From JALOAT01 sp050179875 (GTDB lineage Bacteria; Pseudomonadota; Gammaproteobacteria; Thiohalomonadales; Thiohalomonadaceae): a stretch of 31,619 bases of DNA. The translations under genes and the position numbers were made by a program. Location: the NCBI GenBank assembly GCA_050179875.1, contig JBFXES010000016.1:1-31619 (forward strand). Reading direction: 5' to 3'. The notes under the pieces were generated by a model. The model had not been told where the DNA came from. It ran no database searches and was given only the letters and a program-made list of their open reading frames with translations. Every line of letters begins with the position of its first letter. Positions within the stretch are counted from its first letter, which is position 1. Shown here in pieces: positions 23,821 through 31,618 of the stretch.

Positions 23821-24649
23821 GGAACTCCTGGTAAAGCTGAATCTGTTCTCCGCCTTCGACGAGGGTGAGCGCTACCTGCAACACGCCGCTCCCCGCAGGC
23901 GTGCCGGCATGGTAGGTGAAGGTCACGCCTCCTGGATTGGCCACGCCGCTGACCAGCATCGGATCGGCCAGGCTCCAGTCGCCGTCGCCGTCATACTGGC
24001 CGATGCCGTTGGAGACGTGCCAGCGCAGCGAGTCGTCCGCGGCCAGTCCCACCTCGACGGTCTGGGGGGCAATGGTGTAATGCCGTCCGGGTGAGCCGTT
24101 CTGGAAGGTGAAGCTGTTGAACTGCAGCACCGTATGTCCATCGACGCCGTCCGCCGCCACACTCGTGGCCGCGGTGCCCGTGAGCGCCACGGCCGAACGG
24201 CCGTTGCGCAGGTCTCCTGGCGAGGTGTTGCCGATGACCAGCACGTCACCCGCACCGTAACCGAGCCCTGAGCCCAGCACATAGAGTTCGCTGCGCGGTG
24301 CGCCGGGCGCAAGCCGGCGGTTGACGTTGGTGAATTCCCCGCCCGTGAAGTCGTCGAACTGGTCCACGTAACGCCCGCCGGCGGTCGTGACCACGAACTG
24401 GATCCCCGCTCGACCACCCGCGTCGGTCACCAGTTCCACGGAGTTGGGCACGGCGTGGCGCAACTCCCGTCCCAAACGCTCCAGGGCGCTGCGGCCCCGT
24501 GCGATGAGATCGGCGCGCGCCTTGGTATCGCCGTAGGCGCGAAAGGCCGACGCAATGACCGGCGCCAGTACGCCTGCGAGAATGGCCAGCAGGACGATGG
24601 TCATCACCATCTCCACCAGCGTGAATCCTTGGGCACGTCTGTTCAGCAT
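23801..24649 (-). CDS. mshO: MSHA minor pilin-like protein MshO
   Basis: A 282-residue prepilin-like protein. The leader MLNRRAQG is followed by FTLVEMVMTIVLLAILAGVLAPVI, with the conserved E5 of type IV pilins and a G/F cleavage site for prepilin peptidase. The body is a beta-rich region (GRYVDQFDDFTGGEFTNVNRRL and SELYVLGSGLGYGAGDVLVIGN). Length, order between mshD and mshP, and the GRSALERLGRELRHAVPNSV segment fit MshO. ATG overlaps the mshD stop (ATGA). Confidence 0.85.
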   Translation of the reverse strand: MLNRRAQGFTLVEMVMTIVLLAILAGVLAPVIASAFRAYGDTKARADLIARGRSALERLGRELRHAVPNSVELVTDAGGRAGIQFVVTTAGGRYVDQFDDFTGGEFTNVNRRLAPGAPRSELYVLGSGLGYGAGDVLVIGNTSPGDLRNGRSAVALTGTAATSVAADGVDGHTVLQFNSFTFQNGSPGRHYTIAPQTVEVGLAADDSLRWHVSNGIGQYDGDGDWSLADPMLVSGVANPGGVTFTYHAGTPAGSGVLQVALTLVEGGEQIQLYQEFHVRNTP

Positions 24650-25449
24650 CAGAAGTTCAACCGGACGGCCTGGAGCCGGAAGGTCTCGCCCAACGGGTTG
24701 GTGACCGACACCGTGATGCGCCGCGTATCCTCGGCAGCGACGCCGGCGAACACCGCCACCTGCTCCACGTCCACCGCGACCGTGTAACCGTCGTACCCCG
24801 GCATCGTCCCCCCGGTCTGGTGGGTCGGCGTCTCGGAGATCCCGTCGTAGTCGTCGATGTCGTCGTACGCAGAGCGTGCCTCGCCCGCTTCTGCGCCGAT
24901 GGCCACGGCATCCAGCGCGACGCATGTCCAGGTCAGGTTGCCGTCCGCCACGGTCGCGCCGAGCGACGTCGGCCACACGGGCTCGACAGCCCCGCTCGTG
25001 CCACTGGCATTGGTCAGGAAACGACAGCCGGGCGTCGACGGCGACGTGGGGGCGACGTGGTCACCCGGCCCGTACGCCGTCAGTGCACTCCAGGTGCTCG
25101 CCGCTTCGGCAACGCAGCTGCCTCCCCCGGTGACCACGCAGCCCCCGCCCATGGGTGAATTTTCGTTCCACCGCTTGCGCAGGATCTCGTCCATGTAGGC
25201 GCTGCCCACCGCAATCGTGCGCTGGCGAATCACCGGATCCGCGCTCGCCGACACGCTGCGGACATAGACGGCCATGATGCCTGACAGGGCAATACCGACG
25301 ATGATGATGAACAGCACCAGCTCGACCAGGCTGAAGCCGGCGGAATGGAATGGGCCGCGGCCAGCGCCGGATCCACACGCACAAGGACGCGGCGCCGCAG
25401 ACGAAGCGGAACTTGCAGTCCTCGTCAGAGCAACGCGTATGTACCTCAA
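24649..25449 (-). CDS. mshD: MSHA minor pilin-like MshD with inserted carbohydrate-binding-like module
   Basis: A 266-residue prepilin-like protein. The cleavage site is SAG/FSLVELVLFIIIVGIALSG (E5 present). The predicted start is TTG at 25449, overlapping the mshC stop as TTGA, which gives an unusually long leader of about 38 residues. Residues 119-178 look foreign to MshD: STWSALTAYGPGDHV, then TSGAVEPVWPTSLGATVADG, then LTWTC. That pattern is known from carbohydrate-binding-type modules of phage tail proteins and chitinases. The C-terminal third (YDGYTVAVDVEQV and RRITVSVTNPLGETFRLQAVRL) is typical of MshD. The insertion may give the pilus a sugar-binding surface; that function is inferred. 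Confidence 0.82.
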   Translation of the reverse strand: MRYIRVALTRTASSASSAAPRPCACGSGAGRGPFHSAGFSLVELVLFIIIVGIALSGIMAVYVRSVSASADPVIRQRTIAVGSAYMDEILRKRWNENSPMGGGCVVTGGGSCVAEAASTWSALTAYGPGDHVAPTSPSTPGCRFLTNASGTSGAVEPVWPTSLGATVADGNLTWTCVALDAVAIGAEAGEARSAYDDIDDYDGISETPTHQTGGTMPGYDGYTVAVDVEQVAVFAGVAAEDTRRITVSVTNPLGETFRLQAVRLNF

Positions 25450-25865
25450 CGCACGTACCCCGTTTGCGCTTCGACGGTCACGTTGGCGGTATCGCCGCCC
25501 CCGGTGAGCGTCATGGTCACGGTATTGTTTGTGTCGCCCCGGCTGCCGAACGTGATGACCGTTCCCGCCGGCGCCACGGCGATGCCGTTCCACTGGCGCG
25601 AGTAGGCACCACCTGCGGGATCGCTCACGGTGACGCCGCCCTGCTGAATGGCGAAACCGTCCCCCGCCAGCACCACGGCAAAGTTTGCCGCGCCGGTGTT
25701 CGACATGGACTGTTGCTGAGCATACCGGAGCGCCTCGATCAGCTCGTCCCGCGCGGCGGCCACGTCGTAACCGCCGCCAAGGCGCGGCGCGGCATAGACC
25801 GCGAGGATGCCCACGAGGACCATGACGAGGACGAGTTCCACAAGCGTGACGCCGCGCTGTCTCAT
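25446..25865 (-). CDS. mshC: MSHA minor pilin-like protein MshC
   Basis: A 139-residue prepilin with a very short leader, MRQRG, and mature start VTLVELVLVMVLVGILAVYAAPRL. E5 is present; the first mature residue would be Val, not Phe. RDELIEALRYAQQQSMSN is typical of GspH/MshC-like minor pilins. The remainder is a small beta domain (VTVSDPAGGAYSRQWNGIAVAPAG and similar). ATG overlaps the mshQ stop (ATGA) and its stop overlaps the mshD start, so translation is likely coupled. Confidence 0.82.
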   Translation of the reverse strand: MRQRGVTLVELVLVMVLVGILAVYAAPRLGGGYDVAAARDELIEALRYAQQQSMSNTGAANFAVVLAGDGFAIQQGGVTVSDPAGGAYSRQWNGIAVAPAGTVITFGSRGDTNNTVTMTLTGGGDTANVTVEAQTGYVR

Positions 25866-28800
25866 GGTTCCTGCCAGTAGAGGAAACGATCGTCGCTGCG
25901 GAACACGCCGAACGTGGCGCGCGCCTTGGCGGGCCCGGGCAGCCACGCATCCGGCCAGGTGAAGTCGACCTCCACGGTGCCGCCGGGCGGCGCTGCATCG
26001 GCACTTACCGTCAGTCCGAGATCGCCCACGCCACCCAGCAGGGTCACGAAACCCATGGGGAGCGCATTGACCGTGATCCCGGTTTCCGATTTGCTGCAGG
26101 AGAACCGGCCACCGAAATCGTCCGAGTTCAGCGTCCAACGCCCACCGCCCAGGAAGTACTCACTGCCGACCGGCAGCATCAAGGTGTCGCCCGGGTTGCC
26201 GTAGGTGCCGTAGACATCGCGCACATAGCCCCTGCCGTAACGGATGAGGTGGCCCACCGGATTGAGATCCGCCGGCCCCGAATCGCTGACGCCATCGCCA
26301 TCGGTGACATCGCTGATGGTCAGGGTGAGGGCGGCAGTGAACGGCCCCACCAGACTGGCGGCGTCGCGCGGGTAGGTGAAGGTATCCGATGCGTTGGCGC
26401 CCAGCGTGAACGTGAACACGCCATGATCACCCTCCAGAACGTGATTGGCGTTGTTGGGTGCGGTAGCGGCCGTCACGGCCAGACAACCGGGATCGCCGGG
26501 CGCGGGACAGCTCGCGCCTGCCTGCGCCTGCGCGTTGTCGCGGCCGGGATAGGTCACTTCCACACCTGTCAACGTCAGCTTGTTGAAAGGCCCCGTATAG
26601 TTGGTCACGGTCGCGCCTTCGGTATTCACGGCGGTGATGGTGGCCACCGGCTCGTCACCATACCCGAAGGGCTGGCCCGTGTAGGTGAATGCCGTGGCAC
26701 CACCCGTGATGGCGGCAGCGAGCGTACCGTCGCTGGTGGGCTCGATATCGAACGCAGCGGGGATGAAACGGCCCACGAGCCCGGATTCACCTTTCACTTC
26801 GCCGGCGGCGAGGTAATCACCATCGCCCAGTGCGGCGGTGAGCTTGATGTTGCCCACTTCACCCCACGAGTAGCCGCTCACGGCCGCGCTGCCCGCGGAA
26901 AACGCGGCGGCCGAGAGGTTCGTAGGCGGATCCCCGGGCGCGATCACAGCGGGGTTGGCGCCGCCTGCCGGTGCCACCAGATCGCTGCCGATGATGATGG
27001 TGTCCGGTGAAAGCTCGCGGCCAAAATTGGGCGTGGGTTGGTCGTTGGCGTTCACCGCGGTCAACGTGAAGCCGAAGGGTGCACCGGCGGCGATCCACTT
27101 GTCCGTGCCCCCCGGGTTGTCGACGCTGCCCGCCTTGATGGCGCTGAATACGAGGGCCTTGGGCCTGGCCACGAATACCGTATTGCCCGTCAGTTGTGTA
27201 CCGCATGCCGTGCTGGAGCAGGAGGCGTTGAGGCGCACCGCGCCGGCATCCGGGTAGACCAGGGTGAAGGTGGCCTCGCCGCTCGCGTTGAAACTCAGGC
27301 TCACGCCCGTGCCGGGACTCGCCTTGGCGATCGTCGTTCCGTTGATGGTGACGGACGAATTGTGCGGATTGTCCGCCGGATTGGCGTAGCCCGACCAGAA
27401 ACTCACGTAGCGCGTTTGTCCCGCGAGCAGGGCACCGCAACTGGCGTTCTGAGCCTTGATAGTGGCGGTCTGCGCCGCGCCGGCGATGTGATTGGGCACC
27501 GTGATGTTGAACCAGGAACCCTGGATGGTGATGTTGCAGTTCGCCCGCGGGTTCCCGTTGGTGTCGAAGCACTTGGGCTGGCTCAGCGGCTTGAGCGGCG
27601 GCTCGCTGCTGGTGGTGCCGACGGTGCTGTTGCTCGTGTATTCGAACTGCAACGTATCATCGCTGCGGAACGTGCGCGTCTTGCCGTCGGTGAACGTGGC
27701 GGTGATGGACCCCACCACCCGCTCGCTGCAGGACGCATTCTGGCAGGCGCGCACACGGATACTCTGCGACGCACAGGCCGTGGCCGGGGTGTCGTAGAAA
27801 AACTCGAAATGATCGATCTCTGTCTGGTAGGCCACCATCTCGGTGGCACACACGCGCAGGTTGTCGATCTCGTGAACGTTGGTGGAGCCGCCGGTCGAAC
27901 CCGTGTACGAGACCAGCCAGTTGGCAGGTACTTCGGCCTGGCCCGACTCCGCCTTGGCGTCATAGGGCGCGATCAGCATCTGGTAGCCCGCGCCCGTGTC
28001 CCGTTCCACGGAAACCCAGGCGTGCATGCCATCCAAGTGATCGAGCGTGATGCGGTAGCGGTGCGGCGGATTGGCCGAGCCGTTGTTGTCCACCTGCGGA
28101 TTCAGGTTGGCCGCCGTGCCGCGGTGATAGCGATAGCCGGTTTGTTTTGAACCCGAGCCGCGGATGGCCACGGAATCGGGGCGGCGGATGCCAGAAGTCT
28201 CCGGACCGTCGGTTCGTCCTTGGCCGCTATTCGAAAAATTACCGTATTCGTCGATACCTACACCCAGCCAGCCGCCATTAAAGCCGGGGCACGAGGGGCA
28301 ATCCGTCGTATTTCTTTGTGCATAGCCGAGCGAGCCGCCGAAGGCACCGGGCATGGGCGTCTGCGTGGCGTCGGAAAAGGTGACGGCGATGCCGTCCGCG
28401 CCTTTCCCGCCGTAGGCGAAATGATCGAACTCGACCACCACCTTGTTGCCGGCGCCGGGAAACAGCTTCATGAGCGTTGCAGCCGCTGCGTTGTTGCGGG
28501 TGGCATCCGTCAGCCGCAAACGGTTGTTGAAAATCTTCGGCGCACCGAAGCTGCCGCTGCTGGTGGAAGTGGCCCAGAGTTCACCGGGATCGCCGTCGGC
28601 GCGATCGAAATCATCGGAGAATACGTTGTCGCTGGTGCACAGCTCCTGCCAAACGATTTGATAAACCTCTCCGGCAAAGTCGCCGTTGCCAGCACCCGGA
28701 CCGCCAAGTTTCTCGCCCTGGGCGTTCTGTATCGAATCATTGTCGACCAGATTCAGTCCCAAGGTCCCGCTTCCCATTCCCGTGCTCGCCGTGACGACGT

Positions 28801-30565
28801 AGTTCATGCCATCACCGCTGTCCGTCACCGAAGTGATGGCTGCTCCGCTGACGCCTGCCTCGACCAGAGTGAAATCTGCCGCATCCACCCCAACCACAGG
28901 CGTGCTGAAACTCACGTCCCAACTGACGCTGGAGGCGTTGGTGGGGCTGGGGTCACGCCGATCGATGGCGATTACCATGGGTCCGGGAGGCAGCGTATAG
29001 GCCACGGATATTCTCATGTGATCGACACGCACCGTGCGTGATCCGCCCCTGCTGCCGGCTTTTTGTACTGCGAGGGCGGCACCAAAGCTGGACATGTTGA
29101 TGTCGGCTGCGGTCCAGGTCTCTCCCCACAGGTCAGTGGGGCCGCCGTGGGCTGCGTAAGCATCACTGGTGGGGTACTGGTCGCCGGAGGCACGGTCAGT
29201 GGTGCCGATGGTTCCTCCTTTTACGATGCGCATCGCCGCATCCTTGACGAGAGAGGCCGAAGCCCTGCGCTCTACATCGACAGTGATGCCAGTAATGATC
29301 GCTCCCGCGGGTATGGAGAAGCCGTAGCCGGTGCAGACCAGAAAACGGCTGGTCTGATTGTCGGTGACGGAGACTTGGGCGTAATTGTTATCGCTCGCCG
29401 TCGCATTCAGCGGTGACCAACTGATGCTGCCGATGCCCGTTGCCACGCCGCAGGAGCCGGGCGATCGGGTTTGAGCACATTGACTGGTGGTAAAGGTCTG
29501 ATCGCCGCCATAGGTGCTGCCGGCGGAATTCGTCGCAGTCACGCGATAGTGGTAAACCGTCCCGCACTGCAGGCCCGAAACCGTGGCAGAAACGTCGGCA
29601 TTGTTTGCGCTGGCCGCCAGCGGGCTTTGTGCGGCAGCGACGACGCTCCCGTAAGCGGTGGTGAGCCCATACTCGAAGGTGACGATCGTCGGGGCGTCAT
29701 TGGCGCTCACCACGCCGTTGAGCGTGGCCCCATCCATGGTGATGGCCGTGGCGTTGGTGGTATTGGCGGTCGGTGGCAGGACGTAGGTGATGATGATCTC
29801 GCCTCGCGCGCCGTTGCCCCCGTCTTGATCGGACGCGTTGTTGGCGTTGCCACCGCTGCCGCCGCCGCCACGCACTTGTCCGTTATAACCGTCGCCGCGA
29901 TTGGTGCGGGCGTTCGCGCCATTCCCACCTCCAACAGGGGTACCCGTGCCCCCCGTTGTCCCGCTGGCGTCTCCTCCAGGCCCCGTGCTTCCTGCTCCAC
30001 CGCCGCCGGCACCACCCGACATACCCAGGCAAAAGACGATCAGCGATGAACCCCCGGGGGAGCCGTCGCCACCTGGATATATCACGTCACCCACGCCACC
30101 TGCCGTCGAGCCGAGTCCAGCCGCGGCCGTGCCGCAGTCCGGCGCTACTGCACCCCCGGCGCCACCTTTGGCGACCACCAGGCCGCTACCAAACGAGGAG
30201 TCGCCACCGGCCATGCCGTTCCCTCCCGTGGAAGACGACCCGCCGGCGCCTCCGGCGCCTACCACCACCGTATAGCTCTGTCCCGGCGTCACGCTGACGA
30301 CCCGCTTGGCGTACTGCCCACCCGCACCACCGCCACCCCGGGCAGGGTTGCCAGTGGCCCGTCCGCCACCGCCGCCACCGCCCCAGGCTTCCACCGTGAC
30401 AGATGTCACGCCGGCCGGTGCCGTCCAGGTCCAGGTTCCCGGATTGGTGAAGGTGGTGGTCGCCGCATGAGAAAGAGAGGAGATGGCCAGGGAAGCCAAG
30501 AATCCCGCGCCAAGCCACGCGGCGCGGAAGGTCGGGGTCGGCAGGGTTAGCGTTTGATCTTGCAC
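25862..30565 (-). CDS. mshQ: giant MshQ-like pilus adhesin with lectin-like and DUF6701 domains
   Basis: A 1567-residue secreted protein starting at GTG (30565), with GGGAG 7 nt upstream. It has a signal peptide (about 1-35, ending SLSHA). Domains in order: glycine-rich domain (about 36-262, starting TTTFTNPGTWTWTAPAGV); Fn3-like (263-362, TVYHYRVTATNSAGSTYG); beta-sandwich (365-525, SIPAGAIITGITVDVER and WGETWTAADIN); Ig-like (528-638, RDPSPTNASSVSWDVSFS); L-type-lectin-like (645-907, VVVEFDHFAYGGKGADGIAVTFSD, GGWLGVGIDEYGNF); DUF6701/MshQ region (910-1567, ending RFIPAAFDIEP, RYGRGYVRDVYGTYG, ATFGVFRSDDRFLYWQEP). MshQ proteins belong to MSHA clusters. A tip-adhesin role is inferred from the lectin-like domain. 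Here mshQ lies between the pilin and mshC, not last as in Vibrio. Confidence 0.85.
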   Translation of the reverse strand: MQDQTLTLPTPTFRAAWLGAGFLASLAISSLSHAATTTFTNPGTWTWTAPAGVTSVTVEAWGGGGGGGRATGNPARGGGGAGGQYAKRVVSVTPGQSYTVVVGAGGAGGSSSTGGNGMAGGDSSFGSGLVVAKGGAGGAVAPDCGTAAAGLGSTAGGVGDVIYPGGDGSPGGSSLIVFCLGMSGGAGGGGAGSTGPGGDASGTTGGTGTPVGGGNGANARTNRGDGYNGQVRGGGGSGGNANNASDQDGGNGARGEIIITYVLPPTANTTNATAITMDGATLNGVVSANDAPTIVTFEYGLTTAYGSVVAAAQSPLAASANNADVSATVSGLQCGTVYHYRVTATNSAGSTYGGDQTFTTSQCAQTRSPGSCGVATGIGSISWSPLNATASDNNYAQVSVTDNQTSRFLVCTGYGFSIPAGAIITGITVDVERRASASLVKDAAMRIVKGGTIGTTDRASGDQYPTSDAYAAHGGPTDLWGETWTAADINMSSFGAALAVQKAGSRGGSRTVRVDHMRISVAYTLPPGPMVIAIDRRDPSPTNASSVSWDVSFSTPVVGVDAADFTLVEAGVSGAAITSVTDSGDGMNYVVTASTGMGSGTLGLNLVDNDSIQNAQGEKLGGPGAGNGDFAGEVYQIVWQELCTSDNVFSDDFDRADGDPGELWATSTSSGSFGAPKIFNNRLRLTDATRNNAAAATLMKLFPGAGNKVVVEFDHFAYGGKGADGIAVTFSDATQTPMPGAFGGSLGYAQRNTTDCPSCPGFNGGWLGVGIDEYGNFSNSGQGRTDGPETSGIRRPDSVAIRGSGSKQTGYRYHRGTAANLNPQVDNNGSANPPHRYRITLDHLDGMHAWVSVERDTGAGYQMLIAPYDAKAESGQAEVPANWLVSYTGSTGGSTNVHEIDNLRVCATEMVAYQTEIDHFEFFYDTPATACASQSIRVRACQNASCSERVVGSITATFTDGKTRTFRSDDTLQFEYTSNSTVGTTSSEPPLKPLSQPKCFDTNGNPRANCNITIQGSWFNITVPNHIAGAAQTATIKAQNASCGALLAGQTRYVSFWSGYANPADNPHNSSVTINGTTIAKASPGTGVSLSFNASGEATFTLVYPDAGAVRLNASCSSTACGTQLTGNTVFVARPKALVFSAIKAGSVDNPGGTDKWIAAGAPFGFTLTAVNANDQPTPNFGRELSPDTIIIGSDLVAPAGGANPAVIAPGDPPTNLSAAAFSAGSAAVSGYSWGEVGNIKLTAALGDGDYLAAGEVKGESGLVGRFIPAAFDIEPTSDGTLAAAITGGATAFTYTGQPFGYGDEPVATITAVNTEGATVTNYTGPFNKLTLTGVEVTYPGRDNAQAQAGASCPAPGDPGCLAVTAATAPNNANHVLEGDHGVFTFTLGANASDTFTYPRDAASLVGPFTAALTLTISDVTDGDGVSDSGPADLNPVGHLIRYGRGYVRDVYGTYGNPGDTLMLPVGSEYFLGGGRWTLNSDDFGGRFSCSKSETGITVNALPMGFVTLLGGVGDLGLTVSADAAPPGGTVEVDFTWPDAWLPGPAKARATFGVFRSDDRFLYWQEP

Positions 30566-30927
30566 TCTACCACTCCCGTTATCGGCACAACGGGGTCATT
30601 CGATCTCGCACGGTATGCATTCCGGCAGTCGCGCGGTATCCCATTGCTGCTGCGCGAGGTCCGCAACTATCCCCGACTCGCTTGTGCCTTTGAACGAAGG
30701 ACCGCGTGTACGAGCTATTCAGGCGGTGCACCGTCGGCAGGCGATGTGATGCCCTGCGCGAAACTCGCCACGAGGCGGCAGATCATGGCCAGTATGCGCC
30801 AACTGAGGGCGCCAAGGTCAAGACCCAATTTCGCTACGTGTCCGAAGAAATGGTGGCGCATAGCGCCACCCATTAACTGACAATCTGCTTCGGCTCGCCG
30901 GATCTCGGGCGTGCCAGTCGGGTCGAC
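30566..30927. other. 362-bp gap between major pilin and mshQ
   Basis: No credible gene is seen on either strand. It contains one strong stem-loop (30852-30870, listed separately) and the GGGAG ribosome-binding site of mshQ at its left end. A possible but poorly spaced promoter, TTGACC with CATACT 19 nt downstream (minus strand, within about 30790-30825), is too weak to call. The segment may carry an RNA-level control between pilin and adhesin. Confidence 0.5.
30852..30870 (-). terminator. putative attenuator/terminator after major pilin
   Basis: GGTGGCGC-ATA-GCGCCACC is a perfect 8-bp stem with a 3-nt loop, 57 nt after the pilin stop. On the minus strand it is followed by ATTTCTTC, a weak U-tract. 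It may end most pilin transcripts while letting some read into mshQ. Confidence 0.6.
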
Positions 30928-31365
30928 TTAGCAGCCGCCAACGGTAACGGTCACAGCGCCTGTCGATCCGTTATATACCGCTTGGCAGGTGGCGTTACCG
31001 CCATTTACCGGACGGAAAGTGACCGCCGTAGGGTCTGTGTAGTCCGCGTTGAAACCTTCAAAGGACTGAAGGGCGGTGCCAATTCCAGCAGCGGTACCAT
31101 CCGGAATGCCCGTGCCCGCATTGACGGTGACGTTGGTGCCGTTCATGTTCAGAATGGTAGCCGTGTTGTCACCAGCGGCCAGATAGGCAGCTTGGGCAAT
31201 GGCAACGGTTGAGCGCAGACCACCTGCGATGCCATTGATCGAAGCAGTACGTGCATCCTTAGGCAGATCGACGAAACGCGGCAGCGCAGTCGCCGCCAAG
31301 ATACCCAGAATCACAATCACGATGACCAGCTCGATCAGGGTGAAGCCTGACTGTTGTTTGCGCAT
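30928..31365 (-). CDS. mshA: MshA-type major pilin
   Basis: A 145-residue type IVa prepilin with leader MRKQQSG. The mature protein starts FTLIELVIVIVILGILAATALPRFVDL (E5 present). FVDLPKDARTASINGIAGGL is typical of MshA. Two cysteines near the C-terminus (ATCQAVYNG and final VGGC) can form the disulfide loop of type IV pilins. The ribosome-binding site GAGGAA lies 7 nt before the ATG. A good sigma70 promoter and a highly structured leader precede it. It is the likely main subunit of the pilus whose minor pilins and adhesin follow. The assembly ATPases and platform proteins are not in this window. Confidence 0.9.
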   Translation of the reverse strand: MRKQQSGFTLIELVIVIVILGILAATALPRFVDLPKDARTASINGIAGGLRSTVAIAQAAYLAAGDNTATILNMNGTNVTVNAGTGIPDGTAAGIGTALQSFEGFNADYTDPTAVTFRPVNGGNATCQAVYNGSTGAVTVTVGGC

Positions 31366-31385
31366 TGAGATTTCCTCGGTTAAGG

Positions 31386-31461
31386 GAGGCCGCAGCCTCT
31401 GGTTAGGATGACGAATGACGGATGTCCCCGCAGGGACCCGGTTCCCAAAAAAATGAGAACC
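31386..31461 (-). promoter_or_regulatory. pilin mRNA leader with three stem-loops
   Basis: In transcript order: GGTTCTC...GGGAACC (31461-31440, 7 bp with one G-U); GTCCC-TGCG-GGGAC (31437-31424); GAGGC-TGCG-GCCTC (31399-31386). The last two are capped by UGCG tetraloops, a stable UNCG-type loop. They may protect the mRNA 5' end of this presumably abundant pilin. Role inferred. Confidence 0.55.
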
Positions 31462-31467
31462 TGTTCA

Positions 31468-31496
31468 CAAATAACACAAGGCGCACAGCGTGTCAA
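31468..31496 (-). promoter_or_regulatory. sigma70 promoter for the pilin
   Basis: On the minus strand a perfect TTGACA (31496-31491) lies 17 nt upstream of TATTTG (31473-31468). The start point would be near 31461, giving a leader of about 95 nt. Confidence 0.72.
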
Positions 31497-31501
31497 CGGG
31501 A

Positions 31502-31513
31502 TTTTGCGCAAAA
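31502..31513. promoter_or_regulatory. 12-bp palindrome upstream of the pilin promoter
   Basis: TTTTGCGCAAAA is a perfect 12-bp palindrome 5 bp upstream of the -35 hexamer of the pilin promoter. Its position suits an activator site, but no known regulator is recognised. Confidence 0.4.
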
Positions 31514-31531
31514 ACCCGGCGTAATACGGGG

Positions 31532-31618
31532 TTAGGCGATGAACTCCAGGTAACGTGCGAACTGGGCCAGGGCATAGATCGCCCCGCCGAACACCAGGGC
31601 GCCGATGAGCCGCGGGTG
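31532..31618 (-). CDS. C-terminal end of an unrecognised membrane protein (partial)
   Basis: An open frame enters from the right edge and ends at TAA (31534-31532). Its last 28 residues start HPRLIGALVFGGAIYALAQ and end RYLEFIA. G/C at third codon positions is high, as in the surrounding genes, which supports real coding. The segment reads as a single membrane helix with a short polar tail. It lies just upstream of the pilin promoter on the same strand. The family cannot be told from this fragment. Confidence 0.6.
   Translation of the reverse strand, partial: HPRLIGALVFGGAIYALAQFARYLEFIA

Noticed and set aside
27038..28150. 370-codon plus-strand frame opposite mshQ
   Set aside because: Antisense shadow with no domain, no ribosome-binding site and no partner gene.
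29780..30460. Short glycine-codon repeats resembling a tandem or CRISPR-like array
   Set aside because: They encode the irregular glycine-rich domain of MshQ. There are no constant repeats with unique spacers.
30554..30880. 108-codon plus-strand frame in the pilin-mshQ gap
   Set aside because: Overlaps the mshQ start and lacks a ribosome-binding site and a recognisable fold; codon use is not like the neighbours.
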